Below are positions 23,065 through 32,064 of a stretch of 64,000 nucleotides of DNA, piece after piece. The DNA is from Spirochaeta sp. UBA5339 (GTDB taxonomy: Bacteria > Spirochaetota > Spirochaetia > DSM-2461), in the NCBI GenBank assembly GCA_002408085.1, contig DHQL01000016.1, positions 154,687 through 218,686 on the forward strand, given 5' to 3'. Each line of letters starts with the position of its first letter. Positions within the stretch are counted from its first letter, which is position 1. A model generated the notes under the pieces. It saw only the letters and a program-made list of their open reading frames with translations, was not told the DNA's origin and ran no database searches. The position numbers and the translations under genes were made by a program.

Positions 23065-24441
23065 TTATAGAAGAAAAACAGACAGGACCAGAACAGCAGC
23101 CATAGTTGCAAACCCTTGAATACCTGTTGCCACGGTATGGGACTTGTAGGCTGTTTTAATATCCATGCCGCTGAACTCTGAAACCACCCAGAAGTATGAA
23201 TCATTTGCATGAGAAACAGTCATAGCCCCTGCCCCTATACTCAGCATAACCAATACTCTACCGACTACAGACTCCAGGCCCAGAGGAACCAGAAGGGGGG
23301 CTATCAATGCCGAGGCGGTGACCATTGTAGTGGTTGTGGAACCCTGTGCTGTCTTCAGGGCAGCTGAAAAGATAAAGGGAAGCAGAATTCCCAGCCCCCA
23401 GACACTCATAAAGTTTCCCAAATAGGCAGAGATGGATGTAGCCTTGATGATAGCCCCGAAAGCGCCTCCCGCCCCTGTAATAAGAATGATAGGACCGGCT
23501 ATACGTATCCCCTCTCCTATCCATTTCATCAGAGCTTCTTCGTTCAGTTCCGGTGCCAGAAAAACGGCGAAAATAAATCCGATGAGAAGAGCCATAGTCG
23601 GACTGCCCAGAAACAGTACAACCTTTCCGAAAGTACCAAGTCTTGAGGCCACCACCGGAACTGAGGCGAAGGATCCAAGGCCAATAAGGATTATGGGGAC
23701 AATAATGGGAGCGAAAGACAAAACTGAGGAAGGCAGCTTCCCGGGGTTTATCACAGATTCACTTGTTATTCCGTTGCGGAATAGTTCCGCATTGATACGA
23801 TCTTCTCTTGTCTCTACCCTTTCACCGATAAATATAGCCCAGAAATATCCGGCCATCATCGGGACCAGTGAAATGCCTATTCCGAAGAGAACAACCATTC
23901 CCAGATTGTTTTCAAGCCCCAGGTTCCCTGCAGCAACCACGGGACCGGGAGTGGGTGGAATCAAGGTGTGGGAGGCATAAAGGCCGCTGCCCATGGCAAT
24001 GCTCATCGCAGCTGATCGTACCCCTGTCTTTCGTGTCACAGATTTGCGCATTGTATTGAGAATGATGTAGCCCGAATCGCAAAATACAGGAATTGAGACA
24101 AGCCAGCCTATAATACTCATGGCCAGAGCCGGACTCTTGGGACCGATTATGCGAACTATCGTATCGGCAATCCTCAGAGCAGCTCCAGACTTTTCCAGAA
24201 AGACTCCAATCACAGTCCCCAGTACAATAACAATACCTATATGGCTCAGAATTATTCCGAATCCTTCTCTAATGGAAGGCGTTATAGCCTGAACATCAAA
24301 CTGCCCCAGGGCAGAGGCGCTTAGTCCCAGAAACAGAGAGGCCGCAAGAAGTGAGATAAAGGGATGAAGTTTCAACAGAGAACTCGCAGCAACAATCATA
24401 CCTATGGCTGCCAAAAGAAGGGCAATCATGATAAATCCCAT
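23065..24441 (-). CDS. GntP-family permease, copy 2
   Basis: 458 residues, about 12 hydrophobic segments, typical of the Gnt/GntP family of proton-coupled gluconate, D-serine and related sugar-acid transporters. Family signatures are seen: VFCDSGYIILNTMRKS, then LIPPTPGPVVAAGNLGLEN, and AMTVSHANDSYFWVVSEF near the C-terminus. It lies 168 bases after a close paralogue on the same strand, from which it differs mostly in the central loop. A terminator separates the two genes, so this copy may have its own promoter. Substrate cannot be assigned; no sugar-acid kinase or dehydratase is adjacent. Inner membrane. Confidence 0.92.
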   Translation of the reverse strand: MGFIMIALLLAAIGMIVAASSLLKLHPFISLLAASLFLGLSASALGQFDVQAITPSIREGFGIILSHIGIVIVLGTVIGVFLEKSGAALRIADTIVRIIGPKSPALAMSIIGWLVSIPVFCDSGYIILNTMRKSVTRKTGVRSAAMSIAMGSGLYASHTLIPPTPGPVVAAGNLGLENNLGMVVLFGIGISLVPMMAGYFWAIFIGERVETREDRINAELFRNGITSESVINPGKLPSSVLSFAPIIVPIILIGLGSFASVPVVASRLGTFGKVVLFLGSPTMALLIGFIFAVFLAPELNEEALMKWIGEGIRIAGPIILITGAGGAFGAIIKATSISAYLGNFMSVWGLGILLPFIFSAALKTAQGSTTTTMVTASALIAPLLVPLGLESVVGRVLVMLSIGAGAMTVSHANDSYFWVVSEFSGMDIKTAYKSHTVATGIQGFATMAAVLVLSVFLL

Positions 24442-24546
24442 TGTCTTATCTCCTTTTCCTCTCTGTCATGATTGAATATTTCATGATGGACCATTGTCAA
24501 AGAATGGTAACATGATATTAAGATATATCATTCATTTTTGGCAAAC

Positions 24547-24580
24547 AAAAAAACAGCCTCTGGCAAAACGCCGGAGGCTG
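24547..24580 (-). terminator. Terminator after first GntP permease gene
   Basis: On the minus strand, CAGCCTCCGGC pairs with GCCAGAGGCTG (24554-24580, one mismatch) and is followed by seven Ts (24553-24547). It lies between the two permease genes, so they are at least partly separate transcripts. Confidence 0.85.
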
Positions 24581-24609
24581 AAAATTTCAATGACCTATCA
24601 AAAACTTAG

Positions 24610-25995
24610 TTAAAGGAGTATCAAAGAGAGGACCAGAACTACAGCGATGGTTACCAGTCCCTGTATCAGGGTGGCCATTGTCTGGGATTTGTAGGCAGTT
24701 TTAACATCCATTCCGGTAAACTCAGCAACAACCCAGAAGTAGGAGTCGTTAGCGTGAGAAACAGTCATGGCACCTGCACCGATACTCATTACTGTAAGAA
24801 CCGCACCGATAGTGGAGTCCAGTCCCAGTGAGGCAAGAAGAGGAGCCATCAAGGCAGAGGTGGTAACCAGTGCTGTTGTGGAAGATCCCTGAGCGGTCTT
24901 AAGAGCAGCCGCGATACAGAAGGGAACAAGGATACCAAGACTCCAGCCGCTCATAGACTGACCAAGGTATTCGGCTACAGGAGTAGCCTTGATGATAGCA
25001 CCAAAAGCACCACCGGCACCTGTGATCAAAATAATGGGTCCGGCCAGTTTAATGCCTTCTCCAATCCACTTCATAAGGACTTCCTCATCAAGCTTAGGAG
25101 CCAGTCCCAGGGCGAAGAAGAATCCGATTATCAGAGCCATTACTGGCTTACCGAAGAATTTGAACAGATTGGCTATAAATCCAGTTCCAATCAGATCTCC
25201 AGGAAAGGACGCGATTGTACCAAGAGCTATCAGAATAATAGGAATGAGGATGGGTGCAAAAGCCTTAAAAGTAGAAGGGAGTTTTCCATACTGCTCTTCA
25301 ATGGCTTTTTCTTCCAGATCCAGCCCTTTTGCCCAAATTGCTTCATTATCCAGGTCTTCCTGAATCTTGATTTTTCCACCGGTATATTTAGCCCAGAAGA
25401 AACCGGCAAGCATTGTAAAGATTGAAATGACAATACCAAACATAATAACAAGACCAAGGCTGTTTTCCAGCCCCAGGTTTCCAGCTGCTGCGATGGGACC
25501 TGGAGTAGGAGGTACAAGGGTGTGGGATGCATAGAGACCGGTTGCCAGAGCAACACTCATCATCGTAGCCGAGACTTTTGCCTTCTGTGTTACTGATTTT
25601 CTTAGAGCCGAAAGAATGACATAGCCGGAGTCACAGAAAACGGGGATGGAAACGAACCATCCGATAATACTCATTGCCAGACCAGGTCTCTTGGGACCAA
25701 CCAACTTCAGAATGGTATCTGCCATCTTGATAGCCGCACCGGACTTCTCAAGAAAAACACCAATGATGGTTCCCAGAACGATGACGATTCCGATGTAAGC
25801 AAGGATACTGCCGAAACCGGCTCGTATAGTGGCTTCTACTTCCATGACGTCAAACTGGCCCAGAGCTGAAGCTCCCAGACCAACGAAAAGAGCTGCAAAA
25901 ATCAGCGCAATAAACGGATGCAGCTTAAATACTGAAGTGGCCAAAACCATTAGAACTATGGATGCAACCAGTAACAGAATCATAATTAAACCCAT
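24610..25995 (-). CDS. GntP-family permease, copy 1
   Basis: 461 residues, same family and topology as the gene downstream: FCDSGYVILSALRKS, VPPTPGPIAAAGNLGLEN and TVSHANDSYFWVVAEF. The two proteins share long identical stretches (for example AGPIILITGAGGAFGAIIKA), so they arose by duplication. The ATG follows a GGAGG-type site. The upstream gap contains two palindromes of the CTGTA-TACAG type that fit a GntR operator. The GntR gene lies 247 bases upstream on the same strand and is the likely regulator. Probably imports a sugar acid or similar carboxylate by proton symport. Confidence 0.92.
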   Translation of the reverse strand: MGLIMILLLVASIVLMVLATSVFKLHPFIALIFAALFVGLGASALGQFDVMEVEATIRAGFGSILAYIGIVIVLGTIIGVFLEKSGAAIKMADTILKLVGPKRPGLAMSIIGWFVSIPVFCDSGYVILSALRKSVTQKAKVSATMMSVALATGLYASHTLVPPTPGPIAAAGNLGLENSLGLVIMFGIVISIFTMLAGFFWAKYTGGKIKIQEDLDNEAIWAKGLDLEEKAIEEQYGKLPSTFKAFAPILIPIILIALGTIASFPGDLIGTGFIANLFKFFGKPVMALIIGFFFALGLAPKLDEEVLMKWIGEGIKLAGPIILITGAGGAFGAIIKATPVAEYLGQSMSGWSLGILVPFCIAAALKTAQGSSTTALVTTSALMAPLLASLGLDSTIGAVLTVMSIGAGAMTVSHANDSYFWVVAEFTGMDVKTAYKSQTMATLIQGLVTIAVVLVLSLILL

Positions 25996-26020
25996 TATAA
26001 ATCCTCCATTTAGACAAGCT

Positions 26021-26096
26021 ATCTGTACTACAGATTACTCATTCTGTCTTCAAATAAATCGATATCAGAAAAAATAACTGATTCCTGTAGTACAAG
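26021..26096. promoter_or_regulatory. Two GntR-type operators before the GntP permease gene
   Basis: ATCTGTACTACAGAT at 26021-26035 is a perfect 15-base palindrome. CTGTAGTACAAG at 26085-26096 is a second, imperfect copy about 62 bases away. Both match the GT-N(2-3)-AC core bound by FadR-subfamily GntR proteins. They lie between the GntR gene and the permease gene. Confidence 0.6.
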
Positions 26097-26241
26097 TAAG
26101 ATACTATCATGGTTTTTGGAATTCCACCAAGAAAAAATGAATAATTTACTGAGCATGTTTCTTTTATGGGTAAATCGAAGGAAATAGATTATTATCAACC
26201 GGGACCGGTCGTAATAAGTAAAATGGATGGCTAATAAAAAA

Positions 26242-26961
26242 TCAAAGGGTATCGTAGATCCAGGGATTCCAGCGGTGGTGCTCCTCATCTTCGGAGAGCT
26301 GCTTTTTCTTCCCTTTACTCATCAGTTTCTTCAAATGTCGTACCGAGTAGATTCCAGCCAGCTCGGCATCGTTTTCTTTAATACAGTCGTATATCTTCCG
26401 ATGGTCACCAATGAATTCATCTCTCTTTTTTCCCTGGTTCAGTTCCCTGGGATAATGCTGCATCATATCCCAGAGCAGAAGGTTGATATTATGAATCAGA
26501 CTGTTGCCGCAGAGCCCGGACAGGATCGTGTTGAAGACTCTGGCCAGGTTATAAAGATCCTCTTTACCCCGCTTCTTCTCCATCGCTGCCATCACCAAGT
26601 CCAGTTCATTATAATCGTTGTTTGCGTGACTCTTCAGGCAAAGCTCAATAATGAGTTTATCAAGAGAGCAGCGAAGTTCCAGAATCTCGTCAAAATCTCC
26701 ACTGTTGAATTTCAGGGTCGGCAGGATAACATTTAAAAAATTTGAAGAATCCTGCTCACTTACATAGGAGCCGCCGCCCTTAATCTTTTTTACCAGACCT
26801 ATGGCACTCAGCTGATCCAGCGCCGCCCGCACGGGCCCTCGTGACACATTGAATTCAGAGCAAAGTTCAGCTTCAGAAGGGAGTCTGTCTCCAGGCTTGA
26901 ACTCGCCTTTGGAAATCTTCTGTTCGAGAAAGCTGTAGATCATTTCACTCTTGGATATCAT
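26242..26961 (-). CDS. GntR-family (FadR-type) transcriptional regulator
   Basis: 239 residues. The N-terminal winged helix is typical: IYSFLEQKISKGEFKPGDRL, then PSEAELCSEFNVSRGPVRAA, then the wing GLVKKIKGGGSYV. The C-terminal region is helical and matches an FCD ligand-binding domain (LELRCSLDKLIIELC near 100, DHRKIYDCIKENDAELAG near 195). FCD domains bind small carboxylates or sugar acids, often with a metal ion. It precedes the GntP permease gene, whose upstream palindromes are the probable targets. Upstream of the regulator itself, TTGTATA and TATACAA (about 27037-27059) form another inverted repeat that could serve autoregulation. Confidence 0.9.
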   Translation of the reverse strand: MISKSEMIYSFLEQKISKGEFKPGDRLPSEAELCSEFNVSRGPVRAALDQLSAIGLVKKIKGGGSYVSEQDSSNFLNVILPTLKFNSGDFDEILELRCSLDKLIIELCLKSHANNDYNELDLVMAAMEKKRGKEDLYNLARVFNTILSGLCGNSLIHNINLLLWDMMQHYPRELNQGKKRDEFIGDHRKIYDCIKENDAELAGIYSVRHLKKLMSKGKKKQLSEDEEHHRWNPWIYDTL

Positions 26962-27070
26962 TGCTTAACAATACAGGGAATGACAGGCCATTGGCAAGAA
27001 GAGTTTAATTTCAAGCCAGGAAGTTTGGTTCACCCATTGTATACATTTGATCTATACAAAAACCTTCAAC

Positions 27071-27129
27071 GGGTTTGATTTCCAATATCACCAGAAAAAA
27101 GATCATCACTGCCTGTGATAATCTTTTTT
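27071..27129 (+). other. Degenerate second copy of tmRNA end plus terminator
   Basis: GGGTTTGATTTCC at 27071-27083 resembles the T-loop region at 22869, and a terminator at 27101-27129 (GATCATCAC, TGCCT, GTGATAATC, T run) matches the one at 22901 except for five extra bases in the latter. The two copies bracket the GntP-GntP-GntR genes. The rest of 26962-27440 holds no gene I can support; it is AT-rich with leader-like sequence before 27441. Confidence 0.45.
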
Positions 27130-27440
27130 GGCAAATCACTGCAGTTCTGCGGGGCTGGCCTATCTGCTTCAACAGGCTTTTCCTTTTGAGATTCCATCAT
27201 GCACGGCCTATGGCTGTAACTGGTATTCCTTCCTTGAATCCTCAATATACTCTCATTCAAATAGTACTTTTCTATTCAATTCATTAAATGTTGAATAACA
27301 GTATTCACCTGACACTCGCTCTAGATTATCGATTCTTTACAGAACTTTTATATAATCACTTTTTTTATAAAAGGATATTTTACTTTTATTGCCTACATGC
27401 AATAATAAATTACTATTATCTGTTACACATGGAGAAATCA

Positions 27441-28019
27441 ATGAAAAACAAATTCCTCATCATGATTATTTCATCGATAGTACTGTCTTTGTCGTTTTCT
27501 GGATGCGACAATGGGACAACTTCAGCAAGCTTATCGGATAAAGAGGTTGCTGAAGTAGCAAATTCATCAGTTGGCTCATCCATTGTTTTATACAATATAA
27601 TAATTGATTCAACACAGGAAGAAAGCCTTCCTGATCCAACAAATGGAATTACATGGACTGGTTCTGGTAGTGAACGGATTTATACATTCACTAATTATGA
27701 ATATACATTCAATGAATCAATATTTGAAGTTACTGGGAATCCAACATTGATAACTTCAGGAACAACAAGAACCTTTTCCTTTATTGATTTAAAGGTCAAA
27801 TCAACATCTCTTGGAATAGATGCTAAATTATCAGGCTCAATTGTAATTGATACGGAAAATGAAATTCTGCAGGTAAATTACTCAATTTCAGGGGCCTCTA
27901 GCATAACAGTGACAACTAACTTCACTCTTGACTACCAGGAGTCTTCGATTTCTAATGCTGTAATTAATAATGTAGATTATAGCAGCCAATTCTCAACAGT
28001 TATGAATAGTAACTATTAG
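27441..28019 (+). CDS. Putative lipoprotein, 192 aa
   Basis: ATG 27441 with GGAG at 27431-27434; longer in-frame starts have no ribosome site. The signal IISSIVLSLSFSGC places the lipidated cysteine at position 22, followed by DNGTTSAS. The mature domain is Ser/Thr-rich and beta-like (SERIYTFTNYEYTFNESI). It is similar in style, though not clearly in sequence, to the island lipoprotein at 15147. Higher AT content than the genes to its right suggests foreign origin or relaxed selection. Surface or periplasmic location; function unknown. Confidence 0.8.
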   Translation: MKNKFLIMIISSIVLSLSFSGCDNGTTSASLSDKEVAEVANSSVGSSIVLYNIIIDSTQEESLPDPTNGITWTGSGSERIYTFTNYEYTFNESIFEVTGNPTLITSGTTRTFSFIDLKVKSTSLGIDAKLSGSIVIDTENEILQVNYSISGASSITVTTNFTLDYQESSISNAVINNVDYSSQFSTVMNSNY

Positions 28020-28043
28020 TTCATCTGTTTTTTGTTTATCCCT

Positions 28044-28094
28044 TTGACTGCCCGTCATCACCACCATAGTTGTTCTCCAATGTCGGGCGGTCAA
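28044..28094. repeat. Long-loop inverted repeat after lipoprotein gene
   Basis: TTGACTGCCCG (28044-28054) is complementary, with one T-G pair, to CGGGCGGTCAA (28084-28094) around a loop of about 29 bases. There is no T run, so it is a weak terminator candidate; it may be an operator or a remnant. The remaining gap to 28231 shows nothing else. Confidence 0.35.
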
Positions 28095-28231
28095 CACCAT
28101 CGTTCACATCAGATAATGCTCCCAATTATAACGCTGTAAATAAAGAGGAACAAAAAAGATCTGTTTCAATAATAAAGCGATTTAATGAGATATCAGGTCA
28201 GGCTCCGGCAGTTCATCGGAGCCCTTAGGTG

Positions 28232-28630
28232 TCAGTGCAGAGAGACTCTGTGACCTCTGGAAACCAGCTTATTCATAAGGTTGATCTTGCCGTCAAGCTC
28301 AAGCTGCTGAATAAGGTAGTTTAGAGCCCTTCTGGTGGAGATGGAGAGCATCAGGGCATTTCCCCAGGGAGATATCTTCCAGTCACCATTATCATGGCTG
28401 TCCATCTGATACTTCTCTTTAGTCAGTACCGAATCAGAACCAACAGTAAATCTGATCATACTCTCGGGTCCGATATTCATATCAGCAAGCAAGGCAATAA
28501 TCATACCAACGAGGGGAGTAAGAAACAGGGAGATCAGGAAGAAACCGAAAAATGACCGTCCCTTGCCGTTCGCATACCATCCGACAAGGACTGTCAGAAC
28601 CAGATAAATGAAAAAACCGGCAGCAAGCAT
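28232..28630 (-). CDS. Small membrane protein, 132 aa
   Basis: GGAGG precedes the ATG at 28630. Two hydrophobic segments open the protein (GFFIYLVLTVLVGWYA and FFGFFLISLFLTPLVGMIIA), a layout common in small inner-membrane proteins with an N-terminal pair of helices. The soluble tail of about 75 residues (DSHDNGDWKISPWGN, then RRALNYLIQQLELDGKIN) is of unknown function. It is followed by no gene on the same strand for 200 bases. Not recognised beyond topology. Confidence 0.75.
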   Translation of the reverse strand: MLAAGFFIYLVLTVLVGWYANGKGRSFFGFFLISLFLTPLVGMIIALLADMNIGPESMIRFTVGSDSVLTKEKYQMDSHDNGDWKISPWGNALMLSISTRRALNYLIQQLELDGKINLMNKLVSRGHRVSLH

Positions 28631-28709
28631 ACGCGCCTCCTTTATACAAGCATTCCAGGATTAATTATAATGCAACCGGCTCCCTGTTATCCAGAGAAAC
28701 CGGTGATGC

Positions 28710-29291
28710 TCAGCTGTCCCACTGCATAGAGATGGGCAGCACAACCGTCTCGGGAAGTCCCAGAGTCTCTCTGTCAATGGAGATCAGCTCATAGCTCTGA
28801 TTGGTACCTGTTATGTTTCCGCTGTATGAAGAGAATCGTGTGTGTTCATTGAGGATCATACTCTGGTAGGAGGTATAAGGCACTTCCAGAGGGTCCGCAT
28901 ACCCCTCAAAAGTATGGGCGAAGGTCCAGTAAACACCGTCCACCTGCCAGGCGGAACGGCCATAGGGAGAGTAGTTTTCAGTATACAGGGCAAAGGGTGT
29001 CCCCCCGTAACCTGACTCGGGAAAGTACATTGAGACCGACTGCAGGACCACTCCGTCCCAGGTGATGGTCACAAGATAGTCTTCAATGGTCATCATATTG
29101 AAGTAAGGAACCGAAGCACTGACCAGGTATCCCAGAAGCACCCCTTCACCGTCCAGAACCATAGCCCTGGTCTGAAGCTCCAGTGAGTCCTCTAAGTCTA
29201 AGGAATCCATTGGATCAGCAATATCTGTGTTAACATTCTCACAGGCCGCAAACAGGAATACGGCCAGAACCAGGTAGACGAAGTGTTTCAT
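28710..29291 (-). CDS. Putative lipoprotein, 193 aa
   Basis: Signal peptide KHFVYLVLAVFLFAAC with the lipidated cysteine at position 17 and acidic residues after it. The mature part is rich in Tyr, Ser and Thr and looks all-beta. A GGAGA site lies before the ATG. It lies 79 bases upstream of the small membrane-protein gene on the same strand, so the two may be co-transcribed. No family assigned. Confidence 0.8.
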   Translation of the reverse strand: MKHFVYLVLAVFLFAACENVNTDIADPMDSLDLEDSLELQTRAMVLDGEGVLLGYLVSASVPYFNMMTIEDYLVTITWDGVVLQSVSMYFPESGYGGTPFALYTENYSPYGRSAWQVDGVYWTFAHTFEGYADPLEVPYTSYQSMILNEHTRFSSYSGNITGTNQSYELISIDRETLGLPETVVLPISMQWDS

Positions 29292-29387
29292 GCATATCTC
29301 CTTCTACCCCCGCGACAATAATGATAAACCAAAATATCATATTTAAACGGTATCAGTTCTGTTTTATACCTAACGGCCTATTATTCT

Positions 29388-31415
29388 CTAGAAAGACTCA
29401 AAATCATCATCATTGTCTTCTGTTTCAATAAACCCGGACCGGTTTGCCTCAGGCGGTTCCACTTCAAGGGTCTTAAGTTCCGGCTTTACAGTAACTTCCG
29501 GCAGTGAATGAGCAGTTTGGTCCGGCTCTTTCCTGTCCGGTGATTCTTTTTTCTGAACTGCGTTTCTGGAGAGCTTGAAATACTGTATTGTCAGCTTCAG
29601 CTGCTCCGCCTGAGCCGCCAGCTGCTGTGATGTGGATGCCAGCTCCTCAGATGAGGAAGCATTGCTCTGTATTGTTTCATCGAGCTGATTGATGGCCTGG
29701 GATATCTGATTAACACCGCCCTGCTGTTCACTGCTGGCAGCACTGATCTCTTCAACCAGATGGGCTGTTTTTTCAATATCCGGTACAAGCATTGAAAGCT
29801 TCTCTCCGGAGCCTTGTGAAAGCTCAACTGTTCTGGCTGCCAGTTCCGTGATCTCACCTGCGGCCTTCTGACTCTGCTCAGCCAGTTTTCTGACTTCCGA
29901 GGCGACAACGGCAAAACCCTTGCCATGCTCCCCTGCTCTGGCAGCTTCAATGGCAGCATTCAGGGCAAGAAGATTGGTATTCCGGGAAATCTCCTCAATA
30001 ATTGTTATTTTGGTGGCAATCAGATTCATGGCGTCAACAGCCTCTTTGACAATCCTGCCGCTTTCCCGGGCATCTTCTGCAGCCTTAATGGCAATTCTCT
30101 CGGTCTGACTTGAGTTATCGGCATTCTGGCTGATATTGGAACTCATCTCTTCCATGGAGCTTGCTACTTCCTCGGCACTGGCGGCCTGTTCCGCCGCACC
30201 CGATGAGAGCATCTGACTTGATTCGCTTACATGGTTGCTCCCTGATGAGATATACTCTGCCACATCCGCAACTTTTCCAACAATATCCTGCAAGTTCCCA
30301 GTCATGTAATCCATGGATTTGCCCAGAGTTCCGATTTCATCCTTCCTCTCTTTTATTTTCGGATCAACTTTCAGGGAGAGATCTCCTGAGGCAATAGTCT
30401 TTAAATACTCTGATGTCTTCAGAATATTCCTGATAATTGTGGCATTCAGAACATAGGTTATGATTCCCAGAGTCAGAAGGAGAATCAGTACCGAAATAAC
30501 CGTCACCGGAAGAAGACTTGAAGTGATCATTCTTGTGATATCTGATACCGGGAAGGCTACACTGACCATCCACCGTGTTCCCGGAACAGGAGTAACAACA
30601 GCAAAGACATCGTTGTCTGAATCCACCAGAACACTGCCTGTTTCTCCTGCATAGAGAACCTCTTCCGCTTCTTCAATATTCTTTGTTCCTATGGCGGTCA
30701 GAAAGTCCCTGAAATTATAGATGATGCTCTTGTCGGTGGCCTTTGGATGATAGATAACGGATCCGCTTAAGGTAAAAAGCCCGATTTCAGCATTGTACTC
30801 TCTACTGACTGCATCCGCATAATCGGCGATTCCCTTTAGACCGATATCTATGGCTGATACGCCATAGAGCTTTGCATCGAAGTAGACCGGGTAGGAAATG
30901 GTCACGGCAATGGGATCATCAGTTCCTTCGGCATTCATATAGGGGTCCGATACATAGACATCATTCATCCTAACCGGTTCCCTGTAGTATTCCTTCCCTC
31001 TTCCGTCATACTGTTCAGGCAGATTGACCCACTGGTTAATAATGAGAGCACCCGTCTCTTCGCTGACAAGATAGAAGAGAGCAACAGATTCATCTGTAAG
31101 ACCGTTTACTGTTTCCAGATATTCGGCATAGGCGGGATGAGCGTTAAATTCGGCCTCTATATAGTCTCTGGAAGGTGAATTGGTAAGAATCTTTCTGGTT
31201 ATGGGCAGAGTAGCCATATTTTTTGCCTTCTGTACCAGTGTTATAAGCTCAGCCGAAACACCATTTGCGACCTCATTAACAAGATACTCCTGCTGAATAA
31301 CAATCTCCTCCATAAAAAGATTCCTCTGAATGGAGTATGTGACCAGGTTGGTTATTATCATAATGATCAGCGGGATAAACAGTAATAAAAGAATCAGCTT
31401 AACCTTTAATTTCAT
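29388..31415 (-). CDS. Methyl-accepting chemotaxis protein
   Basis: 675 residues. One N-terminal membrane helix (VKLILLLLFIPLIIMIITNL), then a periplasmic dCache-like sensor (about 35-295; DPYMNAEGTDDPIAVTISYP is typical), a second helix (LLPVTVISVLILLLTLGIIT), a HAMP linker and the signalling domain with the hairpin tip EISRNTNLLALNAAIEAARA and GKGFAVVASEVRKLAE. The Ser/Gln/Glu repeats nearby would be methylation sites. The C-terminus ends in an acidic tail without a CheR-binding pentapeptide that I recognise. dCache domains often bind amino acids or carboxylates; ligand unknown. Monocistronic, AGGAGA before the ATG. Confidence 0.95.
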   Translation of the reverse strand: MKLKVKLILLLLFIPLIIMIITNLVTYSIQRNLFMEEIVIQQEYLVNEVANGVSAELITLVQKAKNMATLPITRKILTNSPSRDYIEAEFNAHPAYAEYLETVNGLTDESVALFYLVSEETGALIINQWVNLPEQYDGRGKEYYREPVRMNDVYVSDPYMNAEGTDDPIAVTISYPVYFDAKLYGVSAIDIGLKGIADYADAVSREYNAEIGLFTLSGSVIYHPKATDKSIIYNFRDFLTAIGTKNIEEAEEVLYAGETGSVLVDSDNDVFAVVTPVPGTRWMVSVAFPVSDITRMITSSLLPVTVISVLILLLTLGIITYVLNATIIRNILKTSEYLKTIASGDLSLKVDPKIKERKDEIGTLGKSMDYMTGNLQDIVGKVADVAEYISSGSNHVSESSQMLSSGAAEQAASAEEVASSMEEMSSNISQNADNSSQTERIAIKAAEDARESGRIVKEAVDAMNLIATKITIIEEISRNTNLLALNAAIEAARAGEHGKGFAVVASEVRKLAEQSQKAAGEITELAARTVELSQGSGEKLSMLVPDIEKTAHLVEEISAASSEQQGGVNQISQAINQLDETIQSNASSSEELASTSQQLAAQAEQLKLTIQYFKLSRNAVQKKESPDRKEPDQTAHSLPEVTVKPELKTLEVEPPEANRSGFIETEDNDDDFESF

Positions 31416-31553
31416 ATTGCTCTCCTGATTATTATCTATTTAATTATATATTCCAGACTCCTTATAAGCGAATTCATGTTCCACATATAGCTTATACACA
31501 TCTGTGGATTCCGTTAAAATCACCTATACTCTCTTAAAGGGGAGTGGAAAAAT

Positions 31554-31781
31554 ATGATTCCGAAGACAGAGCATTTCCAGGGCTTTATTCTGACATCCTG
31601 TCCCCGAAAGACTTCGGGAGACCGGTGGTCAGCAGCAGTTAAAGTGACACAAAGTCCAGAAGGAAGCAGGAGTGGAAGATTTTACTATGCCGATGACGGT
31701 ACCTCCTACATACTTGAAGAGGAAGCAGCCGAAGAATCACTGAATCTTGGCAGAAATTTGATAAAAAGAGGCATGCTATAG
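31554..31781 (+). CDS. Small conserved-looking hypothetical protein, 75 aa
   Basis: GGGGAG lies ten bases before the ATG. The sequence reads as a small alpha/beta domain: FQGFILTSCPRKTSGDRWSA, then GRFYYADDGTSYILEEEAAE, with the last helix ESLNLGRNLIKRG. The layout resembles a family of short single-domain proteins that pair a three-strand sheet with one helix. No signal peptide. Function unknown. The gap 31782-32064 after it is AT-rich and shows no gene. Confidence 0.65.
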   Translation: MIPKTEHFQGFILTSCPRKTSGDRWSAAVKVTQSPEGSRSGRFYYADDGTSYILEEEAAEESLNLGRNLIKRGML

Positions 31782-32064
31782 AATCTACTGTCTTAAAGTT
31801 TAACAAATCCAGGTGAGTTCATTAAACAAACCCTAGACGAACCACCTGTATCTTCCTTTCAGGTAATAATTAACAAAACGTTCATCCTTGTTCCAGATCT
31901 GTTAATAATCATTCACGTTCATTTTATATAAACTTCTTAATCATATAAAAGCCGAATCAATCGCAAAGATTTCAGGGTAAAAACCGTATTATTTCTTACC
32001 GGATTTATAGATATTTCTTTGTTCATTATATAGATTGATGAAATACTGGCTTTCAGGAGAAAAC

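Noticed and set aside
23432..23980. Plus-strand open frame opposite the second GntP gene
   Set aside because: Proline- and isoleucine-rich shadow of the membrane-protein gene; no start signals.
26203..26210. GACCGGTC palindrome after the GntR gene as an operator
   Set aside because: It is short, lies close to the 3' end of the regulator gene, and differs from the TGTA/TACA type sites that fit the family.
27071..27129. An intact tmRNA or tRNA gene at the second copy
   Set aside because: Only a T-loop-like stretch and a terminator are present; stems do not pair and no body of a tmRNA lies upstream.
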